A stretch of 64,000 nucleotides of DNA from Ovoidimarina sp038744785. Lineage in GTDB: Bacteria > Pseudomonadota > Alphaproteobacteria > Rhodobacterales > Rhodobacteraceae. Positions 55,031 through 64,000 of the stretch are shown here, one piece after another. How positions within the stretch are numbered: the stretch's first letter is position 1; each line of letters starts with the position of its first letter. Location of the stretch: assembly GCA_038744785.1 (NCBI GenBank), contig JBCDLX010000026.1:1-64000 (forward strand), written 5' to 3'. The notes under the pieces were generated by a model. That model ran no database searches, had not been told where the DNA came from, and saw only the letters and a list, made by a program, of their open reading frames with translations. Both the position numbers and the translations under genes were made by a program.

Positions 55031-56404
55031 TTAATTCAGCTTCACCAGCTTGCCAGGGTTCAAGATGTTCTGGGGGTCCATTGTTCGTTTAATGTCGCCC
55101 ATCACCGCCCAGCCCATGCCGTGTTCTGCTTCCATGTAGTCGAGCTTGCCCATTCCGACACCGTGCTCGCCGGTGACCGTGCCGCCCAGCCGCAGTGCCC
55201 TTTCGGAAAGCCGGGCCGAGATTGCCTTGGCCGCCTTCAGATCGGCAGGTTCGTTTGGATCAACGACAAGCGTGGCATGGAAATTTCCGTCGCCAACATG
55301 ACCCAAGAGCGGGCCATAGAGACCGCTGTCTTCGATATCGGACTGGGTTTCGGTCACCGCTTCGGCCAGATGAGAGATCGGGACGCAGATATCGGTTGCA
55401 ACGGCGCGCTTGCCGGGCTGACCGGCCATGATCGCGTAATAGGCGTCGTGCCTCATCCGCCAAAGCCGATTGCGATCTTCGGCCTTCGTTGCCCAGCGGA
55501 ACCCTTCGGCGCCAAATTCTCGCGCGACCTCGCCAAACCGCTCTGCGTCCTCGGATGCGGAACTTTCGGAGCCATGGAACTCGATCATCAGATGCGGGGC
55601 TTCGGGAAAGTCAGTGTCGGCATAGGCGTTAAAGGCGCGGGCTGTCGCTGCATCGACAAACTCGATCCGGGCCATCGGGATGCCCATCTGAATTGTTGTA
55701 ATGACGGCATTTACCGCGGCATCGATATCCGGAAAGGCGCAGACGGCTGATGAAACCGCCTCGGGCTGACCATGGAGTTTCAGCGTCAGCTCTGTGATCA
55801 GACCAAGCGTACCTTCGGACCCCAAAAACAGGGCCGTGAGATCATAGCCTGCCGAAGTCTTCCGCGCGCGCGTACCGGTCCGGATCACCCGGCCGTCCGC
55901 CAACACAACCTCAAGCCCTAAAACGTTGTCCCGCATTGTCCCATAGCGCACTGCGGTGGTGCCTGACGCGCGGGTGGCCGCCATACCACCCAATGTTGCG
56001 TCCGCGCCGGGATCGACGGAAAAGAACAACCCGGTCGCGCGCAGATCTTCGGCCAATGCCCGGCGCGTGATACCGGGCTGAACGACGCAATCCATGTCTT
56101 CGGCATTCACCGAAAGAACCTTGTTCATGCGCGAGAAATCCACGGTTACCCCGCCACGCAGGGCAAGCGCATGCCCCTCAAGCGAGGTTCCGACGCCCCA
56201 GGGGACCACAGGGCAATCATGCTTGGCGCAGATCCGGACAATCTCTGACACCTGCTCGGTCGATTTAGGGTAGATGACCGCGTCTGGGGGCGTCGGGTCG
56301 AAATAGCTTTCATTTGCGCCATGAAGGGCCAAATCGCTACCGGATGTCACGATCGCATCGCCGAACTGGGTCGACAATGCCGCGATTGCAGTCTGGATGG
56401 TCAC
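55031..56404 (-). CDS. FAD-linked oxidase (GlcD/D-lactate dehydrogenase type)
   Basis: Predicted 457-residue PCMH-type flavoprotein. The FAD-binding part includes PWGVGTSLEGHA (about residue 68), GATLGGMAATRASGTTAVRYG and FLGSEGTLGLITE; the C-terminal substrate cap ends MDPQNILNPGKLVKLN. I start at GTG (56404-56402) with GAGGGAG about 10 nt upstream, because a further upstream start would overlap the divergent ClC gene. It oxidises D-lactate, glycolate or another 2-hydroxy acid. Specificity unresolved. Confidence 0.88.
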   Translation of the reverse strand: MTIQTAIAALSTQFGDAIVTSGSDLALHGANESYFDPTPPDAVIYPKSTEQVSEIVRICAKHDCPVVPWGVGTSLEGHALALRGGVTVDFSRMNKVLSVNAEDMDCVVQPGITRRALAEDLRATGLFFSVDPGADATLGGMAATRASGTTAVRYGTMRDNVLGLEVVLADGRVIRTGTRARKTSAGYDLTALFLGSEGTLGLITELTLKLHGQPEAVSSAVCAFPDIDAAVNAVITTIQMGIPMARIEFVDAATARAFNAYADTDFPEAPHLMIEFHGSESSASEDAERFGEVAREFGAEGFRWATKAEDRNRLWRMRHDAYYAIMAGQPGKRAVATDICVPISHLAEAVTETQSDIEDSGLYGPLLGHVGDGNFHATLVVDPNEPADLKAAKAISARLSERALRLGGTVTGEHGVGMGKLDYMEAEHGMGWAVMGDIKRTMDPQNILNPGKLVKLN

Positions 56405-56506
56405 GCGTCCGGCACTCCCTCTTGCGAACCGCCCAGACTTTAGGGCAAGCCGAAAGAAGGTGAAAGCAATTGGTCCGGAGGGCGGCGGCCCTTTGGGATA
56501 GTTTCG

Positions 56507-58198
56507 ATGTCGGATGACGCAAAACCGGGGATTATCCGCGGACAGGTCCGCGATATCGTCTTGGTGTGTCGCGACGGTTGGGATGCCTTGCGCGAACAAG
56601 GTCCTGGCCAGATACAGTTCTGGTTCATTGCGCTTCTTGTCGGCACGGCTGCCGGCCTGGCGGCTGTAGCGTTCCGGCAGGGCATCGCACTTTTGCAAAC
56701 CACGCTCTATGGAACCGACGACGTGCGCACGATCCATTCGTTTGCCGCATCGCTGGATTGGTGGTGGGTTCTTCTGATTCCGACCGTTGGTGGACTTGTG
56801 GTGGGCTTAATCCTGAACCTGTTCACGAACGACGGCAAAGTCCGTTCGGTCGCTGACGTGATCGAAGGCGCGGCGATGGGCGACGGCCGGGTCGAAACAA
56901 AGGCCGGATTGGCGTCTGCGGCCGCGTCGATGATCACGCTGTCGTCAGGGGGGTCGACCGGGCGCGAAGGGCCGGTCGTTCATCTCGCGGGTGTCATCTC
57001 GACATGGGTTTCAGACAGGATTGATGCCAACGGCATCACGGCGCGGGACCTTTTGGGATGCGCAGTTGCGGCAGCCGTCTCGGCTTCGTTTAATGCGCCC
57101 ATTGCCGGGGCGTTGTTCGCGCTCGAAGTTGTTCTGCGCCATTTCGCCGTTCATGCCTTCGCCCCGATTGTGATCGCCTCCGCCGCAGGAACCGTCATCA
57201 GCCGCCTGACCTTCGGCGACATCGCAGAGTTCGGGCTGCCGCAGGCCAATACTCTGGATTTCTACGTGGAGCTTCCTGCGTTCCTCTTACTGGGCCTGGT
57301 TTGCGGGTTAGTGGCGGCGCTGTTTATGCGGGCCATATTTTGGGCGGATGACATGGCGACGATGTTTCACGCCCGGACAAAGATGCCACGCGTCCTGCGG
57401 CCTGCACTGGCCGGGCTGTTGCTTGGCGCCATCGCGATCTGGTTCCCGCATATCATCGGCGTCGGCTATGAGACCACCTGGGCCGCGCTGACCGGAAACG
57501 TTTTGTTGCATGAGGCCGTGGTTTTTGCGGCCGTAAAGTGCGGGGCGGTCGCGATCACCATGGCCGGACGCATGGGTGGTGGCGTGTTCTCACCCTCGCT
57601 GATGCTTGGCGCATTGACGGGGTTGGCATTTGGCCTGATTGCCACCTCCATTCTTCCAGAAGTCTCTGGGTCTGAACGCCTTTACGCTCTGGCGGGGATG
57701 GGGGCACTGGCGGCGGCCGTCCTGGGGGCGCCGATATCCACGACGCTGATTGTTTTTGAACTGACGGGGGACTGGCAAACAGGACTTGCTGTCATGGTAG
57801 CTGTGTCGACCTCGACCGCGCTTGCGTCGCGTCTTGTGCACCGGTCGTTCTTTCTGACCCAACTTGAACGGAAGGGCGTGCACCTTGCCGCCGGGCCGCA
57901 GGCCTATCTGCTTGCGATGTTCCGCGCTGCAAACGTGATGCGCAGCAAGGACGATGCGACCTGCGCGCCGCTGGACGAGATTTGGGCGGCAATCGAAGAC
58001 GGATTCTACATCGATGCGAATGCCACACTGGAGGCAGCGATGCCCGTGTTCGAGCGGACGAACCGGGGATATCTGGCGGTGGTCAGAATAGGGAGTGACG
58101 GCGAGGCCCCCGAAGTTCTGGGCGCGCTCTATCAGGTCGACGCCTTAAAGGCCTACAATCGCGCCCTTGCCGCGACGGCTGCGGAAGAACACTCGTAG
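56507..58198 (+). CDS. ClC-type chloride channel/antiporter
   Basis: Predicted 563-residue integral membrane protein. The selectivity motifs GSTGREGP (residues 149-156, with gating Glu154), GMGALAAAVLGAP and GGVFSPSL are present. About 100 residues after the last helix resemble a degenerate CBS-pair cytosolic domain. It transports chloride or related anions, possibly coupled to protons, for pH or volume homeostasis. Divergent from the FAD oxidase. Confidence 0.93.
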   Translation: MSDDAKPGIIRGQVRDIVLVCRDGWDALREQGPGQIQFWFIALLVGTAAGLAAVAFRQGIALLQTTLYGTDDVRTIHSFAASLDWWWVLLIPTVGGLVVGLILNLFTNDGKVRSVADVIEGAAMGDGRVETKAGLASAAASMITLSSGGSTGREGPVVHLAGVISTWVSDRIDANGITARDLLGCAVAAAVSASFNAPIAGALFALEVVLRHFAVHAFAPIVIASAAGTVISRLTFGDIAEFGLPQANTLDFYVELPAFLLLGLVCGLVAALFMRAIFWADDMATMFHARTKMPRVLRPALAGLLLGAIAIWFPHIIGVGYETTWAALTGNVLLHEAVVFAAVKCGAVAITMAGRMGGGVFSPSLMLGALTGLAFGLIATSILPEVSGSERLYALAGMGALAAAVLGAPISTTLIVFELTGDWQTGLAVMVAVSTSTALASRLVHRSFFLTQLERKGVHLAAGPQAYLLAMFRAANVMRSKDDATCAPLDEIWAAIEDGFYIDANATLEAAMPVFERTNRGYLAVVRIGSDGEAPEVLGALYQVDALKAYNRALAATAAEEHS

Positions 58199-58214
58199 TC
58201 TTCCAACAGGCGGA

Positions 58215-58556
58215 TCAAAGCTGTTCGACAGCCAGAGAATCGCCTTCGTAGAACGCGACATGCCCCGCGATTGCGGACACGTCATCATGCGGGGTTTCAT
58301 AGGTCCAGGCCGCATCATCCAGCATCGTGGATTTGGTCACGATTGAAAAATAGCTTGCGTCCCCTTTGTGGGGGCAGTGGGTGGATTTCTCGGTCGACTC
58401 TAGAAATGCCATCGCGATGTCGGCGCGCGGAAAGTAGATCACGGGGCTATAGTCACCTTCGCGAAGTTCAAGGGCATTGGTGCTTTCGGCCAGTACCGCA
58501 CCGCCCGCGCGAACGACCCATGTTCCGCCTGCGGGCGCAATCGTGATGTAAGCCAT
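58215..58556 (-). CDS. DUF427 domain protein
   Basis: Predicted 113-residue soluble protein. The conserved core YFPRADIAMAFLE and STHCPHKGDASYFSI match DUF427, a small beta-rich domain without an established function. I start at the ATG ending at 58556, with GGAGAA ahead. Its stop is 16 bp from the end of the convergent ClC gene. Confidence 0.88.
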   Translation of the reverse strand: MAYITIAPAGGTWVVRAGGAVLAESTNALELREGDYSPVIYFPRADIAMAFLESTEKSTHCPHKGDASYFSIVTKSTMLDDAAWTYETPHDDVSAIAGHVAFYEGDSLAVEQL

Positions 58557-58620
58557 GGTCTGTTCTCCTAGAAACAAGTCGGTCACACACACCATCCTGC
58601 GGTTGTGTGACAGCGATCTG

Positions 58621-60405
58621 TCAGATAGCGCGTGTCGCGGCCTTTAGCCAGCCCTTTGCGTTAACGCTAACGCGAGGCGCGATATTTTCCAGAACCTGCG
58701 CGTGATAGGCGTTCAGCCAGTCGCGTTCGCCGGGCGATAGCCATTCGGCCCGGACAAGCCGGGTGTCGATTGGGGCCCACGTAAGCGTCGCAAAACTCAG
58801 GTGGTCGCGCCCGTCGCCCAAGCTTTCAGCTTCTTCGACGACCACCAGGTTCTCGATCCGGATACCCCACGCGCCCTCGCGGTAATACCCGGGTTCGTTT
58901 GAAAGGATCATACCAGGTCGAAGCGGCACGTCGGAGACCCGCGAAATCCGCTGTGGCCCTTCGTGCACGCCCAGAAAAACGCCGACGCCATGCCCGGTCC
59001 CGTGATCGAAATCCTGACCCGCCATCCACAACGGTGCCCGGGCAAGTGGGTCCAGATCGCGGCCCGCCAACCCCCGGGGCCAGCGGGCCCGACTGATTGC
59101 GATCATGCCTTGCAGAACCCGCGTAAACGCGTCGCGCTGCGCGTCCGTTGGAACGCCAGTTGTGACTGTGCGCGTGATGTCTGTCGTGCCGTCTTGGTAT
59201 TGCCCGCCGGAATCAATCAACAAAAGATCGCCGGGCTGCACTGTGCGGTTGCTTTCCCGGGTGACACGGTAGTGAACAATCGCGCCATTTGGACCAGAGC
59301 CGGCGATCGTATCGAAGGCTATGTCGTGCAAGGCATTTGTTGCACGCCGGAAGCCTTCGAGCTTTTCGACGATGTCGATTTCGGTCAGCATTCCGCCAGG
59401 TGCGGTGGCGTCAAGCCAGGCAAGGAACTCGACCACAGCTGCACCGTCTCGCAGATGTGCTTCGGTCGTTGCGGAAATCTCTGCCGCGGATTTCGTGGCC
59501 TTGGGCAAGATGCAGGGGTCATCCGCCGCAGCAATGTCGATCCCGGCTGCGCCAAGCGCCAAGGACACTGCGTAGGGGGCTGTCTTTGGGTCAACTCGGA
59601 CTGGGCCAGAGAGCGACCGCAATGCGGTATCGAATGCATCGCGGGGCGAGACGCGGACGTCCGGACCAAGATACTCAATGACATCTGCCATCTTCGCAGC
59701 ATCCGCAAAAATATCGATGCGCCCATCATCGTGGAGGATCGCAAACGCCTGAACCACCGGCATGTGTGTCAAATCGGCGCCCCGGATGTTCAAAAGCCAG
59801 GATATCGAATCCGGCAACGTCAGAACGGCCGCCTTGTGACCTGCACCGCGCAATGTCGCCGCGGCGTTCGCCCGCTTTTCTGCGCTTTTTACGCCCGCCA
59901 GGCTGTCGGGGTAGGGCGCGACCTTTCCGGCAGGCGGTCCGGGACGGTCGGTCCAGATCGCGTCCACAAGGTTCGGCAGCGGCCGAAGCGTCAGCCCCTC
60001 CTTCTCCAGCGCCTCGACTTCGGCTTGCGTGTGAAGCCACGCATCAAACCCAACCGTGTCTTCGGGAGCAAGCCGCTCTGCCAGCCATGGGCCAAGTTTC
60101 GTCTTTGGCCAGTCAACTGGGCTGAAGCAGTCGGTCGCGACCTGAGCACGGACCTGCACCGTGTAGCGGCCATCGACAAAAATCGCGGCCTCTTCCGCCA
60201 GCGCCACAGCGAACCCCGCAGATCCCGTAAAGCCCGTCAGCCAGGCCAGACGCTCATCACACGGTGCCACGTATTCGCCCTGATGCACGTCGGCACGCGG
60301 CACAACAAAAGCCGCGACCTTATATTCTGCCATGGCCACCTGCAGCGCCGCCAGGCGGGACGGTCCTTGTTCCGGTCGGGTTGTTGCTTCAAAGCTTTGA
60401 AACAT
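58621..60405 (-). CDS. Xaa-Pro aminopeptidase (M24B family)
   Basis: Predicted 594-residue metallopeptidase removing N-terminal residues before proline. Two creatinase-like N-terminal domains precede the pita-bread catalytic domain, with LLIDSGGQYQDGTTDITRT (metal Asp residues), HGTGHGVGVFLGVHEGP (His), NEPGYYREGAWGIRIENLV (Glu pair). Size matches the eukaryote-like long form. Start overlaps the cobT stop by one base (a TTG is one codon upstream), so it may be translated with cobT. Confidence 0.94.
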   Translation of the reverse strand: MFQSFEATTRPEQGPSRLAALQVAMAEYKVAAFVVPRADVHQGEYVAPCDERLAWLTGFTGSAGFAVALAEEAAIFVDGRYTVQVRAQVATDCFSPVDWPKTKLGPWLAERLAPEDTVGFDAWLHTQAEVEALEKEGLTLRPLPNLVDAIWTDRPGPPAGKVAPYPDSLAGVKSAEKRANAAATLRGAGHKAAVLTLPDSISWLLNIRGADLTHMPVVQAFAILHDDGRIDIFADAAKMADVIEYLGPDVRVSPRDAFDTALRSLSGPVRVDPKTAPYAVSLALGAAGIDIAAADDPCILPKATKSAAEISATTEAHLRDGAAVVEFLAWLDATAPGGMLTEIDIVEKLEGFRRATNALHDIAFDTIAGSGPNGAIVHYRVTRESNRTVQPGDLLLIDSGGQYQDGTTDITRTVTTGVPTDAQRDAFTRVLQGMIAISRARWPRGLAGRDLDPLARAPLWMAGQDFDHGTGHGVGVFLGVHEGPQRISRVSDVPLRPGMILSNEPGYYREGAWGIRIENLVVVEEAESLGDGRDHLSFATLTWAPIDTRLVRAEWLSPGERDWLNAYHAQVLENIAPRVSVNAKGWLKAATRAI

Positions 60406-62282
60406 CAAGCGACTTTCCGGATGCCGCGAATCTTGGCCAACGCACGTGGATCGCTGTCAAAAAGGCCTGCCAGTTGCTCTGTCATGGCCCCGGCCAACTG
60501 TTCGACATCCGTGATGGTCACCGCCCGGTCGTAGTAGCGGGTCACATCATGCCCGATGCCAATCGCGATCAGTTCGACGATCCGTTTCTTCTCGACCATA
60601 GCGATGACGTCGCGCAGGTGCTTTTCAAGATAGTTCGCGGGGTTCACAGAAAGTGTGGAATCGTCCACCGGCGCACCGTCGGAAATCACCATCAGGATCT
60701 TGCGAGCCTCGCTGCGGTTTTGCATCCGACGATGCGCCCATTCCAGCGCTTCGCCGTCGATGTTTTCCTTCAAAAGCCCCTCTTTCATCATAAGGCCAAG
60801 GTTTTCGCGTGACCGCCGCCAGGGCGCATCGGCTGACTTGTACACGATATGGCGCAGATCGTTTAGACGCCCCGGCACTTGCGGCCGCCCGTCTTGCAGC
60901 CACTTCTCGCGTGCCTGACCGCCTTTCCACGCCCGGGTTGTGAAGCCCAGGATTTCGACCTTCACCTGACAGCGTTCCAGAGTCCGTGCCAGGACGTCGG
61001 CGCAGATTGCCGCGATAGAAATGGGCCTGCCGCGCATGGAGCCGGAATTGTCCAGAAGAAGCGTCACAACAGTGTCGCGAAATTCGGTGTCTTTCTCGAC
61101 CTTGAAGCTTAGCGGGGTGGTCGGGTTCGCGACCACGCGGGCCAGCCGCCCCGCATCCAAGATGCCTTCTTCGCGGTCGAACTCCCAACTGCGGTTCTGC
61201 TGCGCTTGAAGCCGGCGCTGCAACTTGTTGGCAAGCCGCGATACGGCGCCTTTCAAGGGTTCAAGTTGCTGATCCAGATAGGCCCGCAGGCGTTCAAGTT
61301 CGGCAGGCTCGGCAAGGTCCTCCGCCCTTATTTCCTCATCAAATTCAGGCGTATAGACGTCATAGTTCGGATCCGCCTCGCTGATCGGCTGAGGCGGTGG
61401 CGGTTCAAGCGGCGCTTCGCCTTCTGGCAGTTCGGTTTCCTCGCCCATTTCCGCGTCGGCCAGATCGTCGGCGCTGATTTCAGCCTGCGTTGCGTCGTCC
61501 TGCGTGTCCTGACTTTGCTCTGGCGCAGCGTCCATGTCCTCGGATTGATCGTCCCCGTCGCCCTGAGCATCGGGGTTTTCATCGTCCTCGGCGTTTTCCT
61601 GCGCGCTTTCGTCCTGGTCCTCGTCCGGCGCGTCAGGGTCGTCGCCCAATTGGTCGCCGTAGCCCAGATCATCGATCATCTGACGCGCAAACCGCGCAAA
61701 CTCGGCCTGATCGGACAGGCAGTCCTCTAGCCCGTCGAGCGTGCCGCCCGCCTGATCTTCGATAAATCCGCGCCACAGCTCCATGACATTCTCGGCACTC
61801 TTAGGCAGAGGCCGTCCGGTCGCAAGATGGCGGATCAGGTAGCCTGCGGCGTTCGCCAGCGGCGCGTCCGCCGCTTCGCGGATCTGGTCGTAGCCGCGCC
61901 GTTCCGCTTCAACGGCGATCTTTGCGTCGATGTTGCCCGCCGTTCCCGGCATCGCCCGCGCGCCCATCGCCTCACACCGCGCGGTTTCCATCGCGTCATA
62001 GATATCGCGAGCCATCTGGCCCTGCGGAGCGTACTTGGCGCCGGTTCCATCGTCGTGAAACTTGTGCCGCAACGCGTAAGCATCAGCTGTTCCGCGCGCC
62101 AGCATAACTTCGTCACGGGTCATTCTGCGCGACACTTGCGGCAGCCGCATGGTGTCGCCGTTCATGCCCGGCGGGTCGACGGTGTAGGTGACGCCGATAT
62201 CCGGGTCGTCTGCCATGACCTTTGTGGCCTCGGCCAGCGCTTTCTTGAACGGATCGGCGGGGTTTTCTGAATGCTGCGCCAT
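60405..62282 (-). CDS. cobT: Cobaltochelatase subunit CobT
   Basis: Predicted 625-residue component of the aerobic cobaltochelatase that inserts cobalt into hydrogenobyrinate a,c-diamide. The middle (about 210-310) is an acidic, low-complexity linker rich in Asp, Glu and Gln; a von Willebrand A domain with a MIDAS motif (LLLDNSGSMRG, about residue 410) forms the C-terminal part. It works with CobS (partial at 63505) and CobN. Two genes lie between it and cobS. The M24 peptidase gene follows, overlapping by one base. Confidence 0.95.
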   Translation of the reverse strand: MAQHSENPADPFKKALAEATKVMADDPDIGVTYTVDPPGMNGDTMRLPQVSRRMTRDEVMLARGTADAYALRHKFHDDGTGAKYAPQGQMARDIYDAMETARCEAMGARAMPGTAGNIDAKIAVEAERRGYDQIREAADAPLANAAGYLIRHLATGRPLPKSAENVMELWRGFIEDQAGGTLDGLEDCLSDQAEFARFARQMIDDLGYGDQLGDDPDAPDEDQDESAQENAEDDENPDAQGDGDDQSEDMDAAPEQSQDTQDDATQAEISADDLADAEMGEETELPEGEAPLEPPPPQPISEADPNYDVYTPEFDEEIRAEDLAEPAELERLRAYLDQQLEPLKGAVSRLANKLQRRLQAQQNRSWEFDREEGILDAGRLARVVANPTTPLSFKVEKDTEFRDTVVTLLLDNSGSMRGRPISIAAICADVLARTLERCQVKVEILGFTTRAWKGGQAREKWLQDGRPQVPGRLNDLRHIVYKSADAPWRRSRENLGLMMKEGLLKENIDGEALEWAHRRMQNRSEARKILMVISDGAPVDDSTLSVNPANYLEKHLRDVIAMVEKKRIVELIAIGIGHDVTRYYDRAVTITDVEQLAGAMTEQLAGLFDSDPRALAKIRGIRKVA

Positions 62283-62324
62283 GGCGTCTTAGATCAGCGC
62301 GTTTCAGCAAAAAGGCAAGGGGCC

Positions 62325-62720
62325 TCAAACGGGCAGGATCAATGCGCTGCAGACAGCAATGTGTCGTTTGGCGGCATCGCGCGCAAATTGGGCGCGTTTG
62401 GCGTCCAAGGTAAAGGCAGCGGTCGAGAGCAGAGCGGCATGCGCGGCCTTGGAATCGATGCGCCAGTTCAGGGATGTACGCGTGCTGGTATCGATGTCTG
62501 GAAGCGTCGCCTCGAGGAGCGTGATGAACAAGTTCCGGTGCGCCTCTGCCTCTTCCGCGGCATCTCCGTCAAACAGTCTGGCGTGCTCGGCGACAGCAGA
62601 GTAGCGGCCCGCGCAATCGGCAAAGGCGCGCGCCCTGTCTTCGGGAGAGTTCGGAAGCGCCACAGCATGGGTGGCGGTTAACGCGGCAAGGGCCGCGATG
62701 TAAGTTCGCAAAGCGCCCAT
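62325..62720 (-). CDS. Small secreted protein of unknown function
   Basis: Predicted 131-residue protein. A signal peptide (GALRTYIAALAALTATHAVA) is followed by a helical, charged domain with two cysteines (DCAGRYSAVAEHARLF and AKRHIAVCSALILP). I start at the ATG ending at 62720. No family recognised. It lies between racemase-like and cobT genes on the same strand, with 42 bp to cobT. Confidence 0.65.
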   Translation of the reverse strand: MGALRTYIAALAALTATHAVALPNSPEDRARAFADCAGRYSAVAEHARLFDGDAAEEAEAHRNLFITLLEATLPDIDTSTRTSLNWRIDSKAAHAALLSTAAFTLDAKRAQFARDAAKRHIAVCSALILPV

Positions 62721-62825
62721 TTCTGCATCGTGACCCGCAAGAAATGGATTATCAATTGAGCAAATTTTGAATCTCGAACGCCGTTGCAATCCTGTCGCGG
62801 CCCGCAAGATACAAAGAATACTATT

Positions 62826-63500
62826 CTATTTCAGGGATTTGGTCGCCAGATCGGCCACATGAACATCGATCGCGTCAATAGTCCTGTATCCCGGATTATG
62901 TCCGTCGAACGCCAAACACAGATCTGTGCCTCCCAAAAGCACCGCCTCTGCGCCGTGTTCGTCAACAAGGTGCCGCCCGGCGTCGAAGAACAAATCCCGC
63001 TGCGCCTTGGTGCAGTGCCGGGCCACTGCCATTTCGAAGTAGGAACGGCTGACCTCAGCGCGCAAGGCGGGATTTTCTGGGATAACAGTCTCAATCGCGT
63101 CAAACGCACCCATGGCCCGGGTGTCCATGGCAACCCCAGAGCCGATAATGCCAACGCGGCCTAGCCCTTCCCGCGCGACATAGGCAGAAAGCGCCGGCAG
63201 GACCGAAGCGATGGGCAAAGGTGACAGCGCCTGAACCTGGTCCAGAATGGCGTGGCCCGAAATTGCGGTCAGCACAGCAACTTCGGCCCCCGCAGCCTTA
63301 AGGTCGGCGATCCGTTCGGATAAGTTCTGTGCCGCGGTTGCGGTGTCCCCCGCCTCGGCCAGACGCCTGCTTTCTTTAATGTCCATATGCGCAATCGTCG
63401 CCCGCAGCGCTTTGTCGTGCTCTGCCATCGCTGCACAAAGACCGGCATAGTATTTCAGCGTCGCTGCGGGGCCGGTGCCGCCGATCAATCCCAGGTGCAT
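62826..63500 (-). CDS. Asp/Glu racemase-like protein lacking catalytic cysteines
   Basis: Predicted 224-residue protein of the Asp/Glu racemase superfamily. GLIGGTGPAATLKYYAGL opens it and the two-domain pattern is retained. But the first catalytic Cys of the CNT-H motif is Ala79 (in LTAISGHA), and the second, of LGCTE, is Gly191 (in LGGTDL). It is thus unlikely to racemise amino acids. It lies 4 bp after cobS on the same strand, so co-transcribed. Possible non-catalytic or different reaction. Confidence 0.8.
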   Translation of the reverse strand: MHLGLIGGTGPAATLKYYAGLCAAMAEHDKALRATIAHMDIKESRRLAEAGDTATAAQNLSERIADLKAAGAEVAVLTAISGHAILDQVQALSPLPIASVLPALSAYVAREGLGRVGIIGSGVAMDTRAMGAFDAIETVIPENPALRAEVSRSYFEMAVARHCTKAQRDLFFDAGRHLVDEHGAEAVLLGGTDLCLAFDGHNPGYRTIDAIDVHVADLATKSLK

Positions 63501-63504
63501 GGGC

Positions 63505-64000
63505 TTACGCCATGCTCATCGAGGCCGCGCTTTCGGGAAGTTCCTGGTCAAAGCAGCGCTGATAGAATTCGGCGACGGTTTGCCGCTCCAATTCGTCGCA
63601 CTTGTTGAGGAACGTCAAACGGAACGCATAGCCCAGATCACGGAAGATCTGAGCGTTCTGAGCCCAGGCGATCACGGTTCTGGGGCTCATCACTGTGGAA
63701 AGATCTCCATTCATAAATGCCGTCCGGGTCAGGTCGGCGACGGTGACCATCTGGCTGACGGTCTTGCGTCCTTTTTCAGTGTTGTACTGCGGCACCTTGG
63801 CGAGCACGATCGCGGCCTCGGCATCGTGGCTGAGGTAATTCAGTGTGGCAACCAAGCTCCAACGGTCCATCTGGCCTTGGTTGATTTGCTGCGTACCATG
63901 GTACAGGCCCGTTGTATCGCCCAGGCCGACGGTATTGGCCGTGGCGAACAGGCGGAACGACGGGTGCGGTGTGATGACCTCGTTCTGATCCAGAAGCGTC
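63505..64000 (-). CDS. cobS: Cobaltochelatase subunit CobS, C-terminal part
   Basis: The last 164 codons of CobS, an AAA+ ATPase; the start lies beyond the right edge. Visible are the strand and sensor-1 region TLLDQNEVITPHPSFRLFAT (about 63985-63926), ANTVGLGDTTGLYHGT and the helical lid ending DQELPESAASMSMA. It drives CobN with CobT using ATP. The racemase-like gene follows after 4 bp. Confidence 0.95.
   Translation of the reverse strand, partial: TLLDQNEVITPHPSFRLFATANTVGLGDTTGLYHGTQQINQGQMDRWSLVATLNYLSHDAEAAIVLAKVPQYNTEKGRKTVSQMVTVADLTRTAFMNGDLSTVMSPRTVIAWAQNAQIFRDLGYAFRLTFLNKCDELERQTVAEFYQRCFDQELPESAASMSMA

Noticed and set aside
58963..60534. A 523-codon plus-strand open frame
   Set aside because: Antisense to the M24 aminopeptidase P gene with no recognisable family.
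1..64000. CRISPR arrays, insertion sequences, prophage and rRNA genes
   Set aside because: No regularly spaced repeats, transposase-, integrase- or phage-structural-like translations, or rRNA sequence were seen.

Overview
The window is a high-GC, gene-dense chromosomal segment of an alphaproteobacterium. It most resembles the Rhodobacteraceae (roseobacter group). The evidence is the VPLPA-type C-terminal sorting tail, the aerobic CobS/CobT cobaltochelatase pair, the many TRAP genes, the MetG with a degenerate KMSKS loop, and a GC-rich intergenic element of a kind I recall from that family. No phage, insertion sequence, CRISPR array or rRNA gene was seen. One tRNA gene (Leu-UAA) is present.

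Aromatic catabolism (1-17568). A TRAP transporter (the end of one binding-protein gene, a second complete paralogue, and small and large permeases) precedes a tightly overlapping set: an HSD10-like 3-hydroxyacyl-CoA dehydrogenase, a crotonase, a MarR regulator and a feruloyl-CoA-synthase-like ligase. Next come a benzoate-CoA ligase, an alpha/beta hydrolase and a small DUF309-like protein. After a promoter region carrying a TGCAAT/ATTGCA palindrome come boxC, boxB, a stand-alone flavodoxin-like gene, a 4HBT-type thioesterase, a BoxR/BzdR-type HTH-shikimate-kinase repressor and a crotonase/3-hydroxyacyl-CoA dehydrogenase fusion. Together they suggest import of phenylpropanoids or benzoate, CoA activation, side-chain shortening to benzoyl-CoA, epoxidation and ring cleavage by BoxB/BoxC, and beta-oxidation of the C6 product. 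BoxA (the usual reductase) and BoxD (the semialdehyde dehydrogenase) are not in the window. The flavodoxin sits where an electron donor for BoxB would be expected.

Housekeeping and mixed metabolism (17569-38540). This part holds a DUF6280-type small protein divergent from efp, ygfZ, a family-2 glycosyltransferase, a serine/alanine-glyoxylate-type aminotransferase, two very small membrane proteins, a HisC-like aminotransferase, valS, rpiB, a TauD-like dioxygenase, a VPLPA-CTERM protein, an Lrp/AsnC regulator divergent from an ornithine/lysine decarboxylase, DUF2235 and DUF3095 proteins, a PaaI thioesterase, a LprI-MliC fusion, metF/metR divergent around a MetR-like box, suhB, a rhomboid protease, a TPR protein and tRNA-Leu.

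Signalling island (38548-45399). An OmpR-type regulator and a PAS hybrid histidine kinase run leftward. A truncated globin, a class III cyclase-like protein lacking two catalytic residues and a second, paralogous PAS histidine kinase run rightward as a compact operon. The roughly 1.1 kb between the two arms has no conventional gene but three very short ORFs with good ribosome-binding sites.

Right part (45400-64000). This holds acnB with a palindrome in its leader, a Tat-type multicopper oxidase, metG, a TetR regulator with a DUF1330-like protein and a divergent Tat-type metallo-beta-lactamase-fold hydrolase, a GlcD/Dld-like FAD oxidase divergent from a ClC channel/antiporter, a DUF427 protein, and a leftward cobS (partial) - racemase-like - small secreted protein - cobT - M24 aminopeptidase P run. 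The racemase-like protein lacks both catalytic cysteines. Family calls are from reading the translated sequence; no database search was run.
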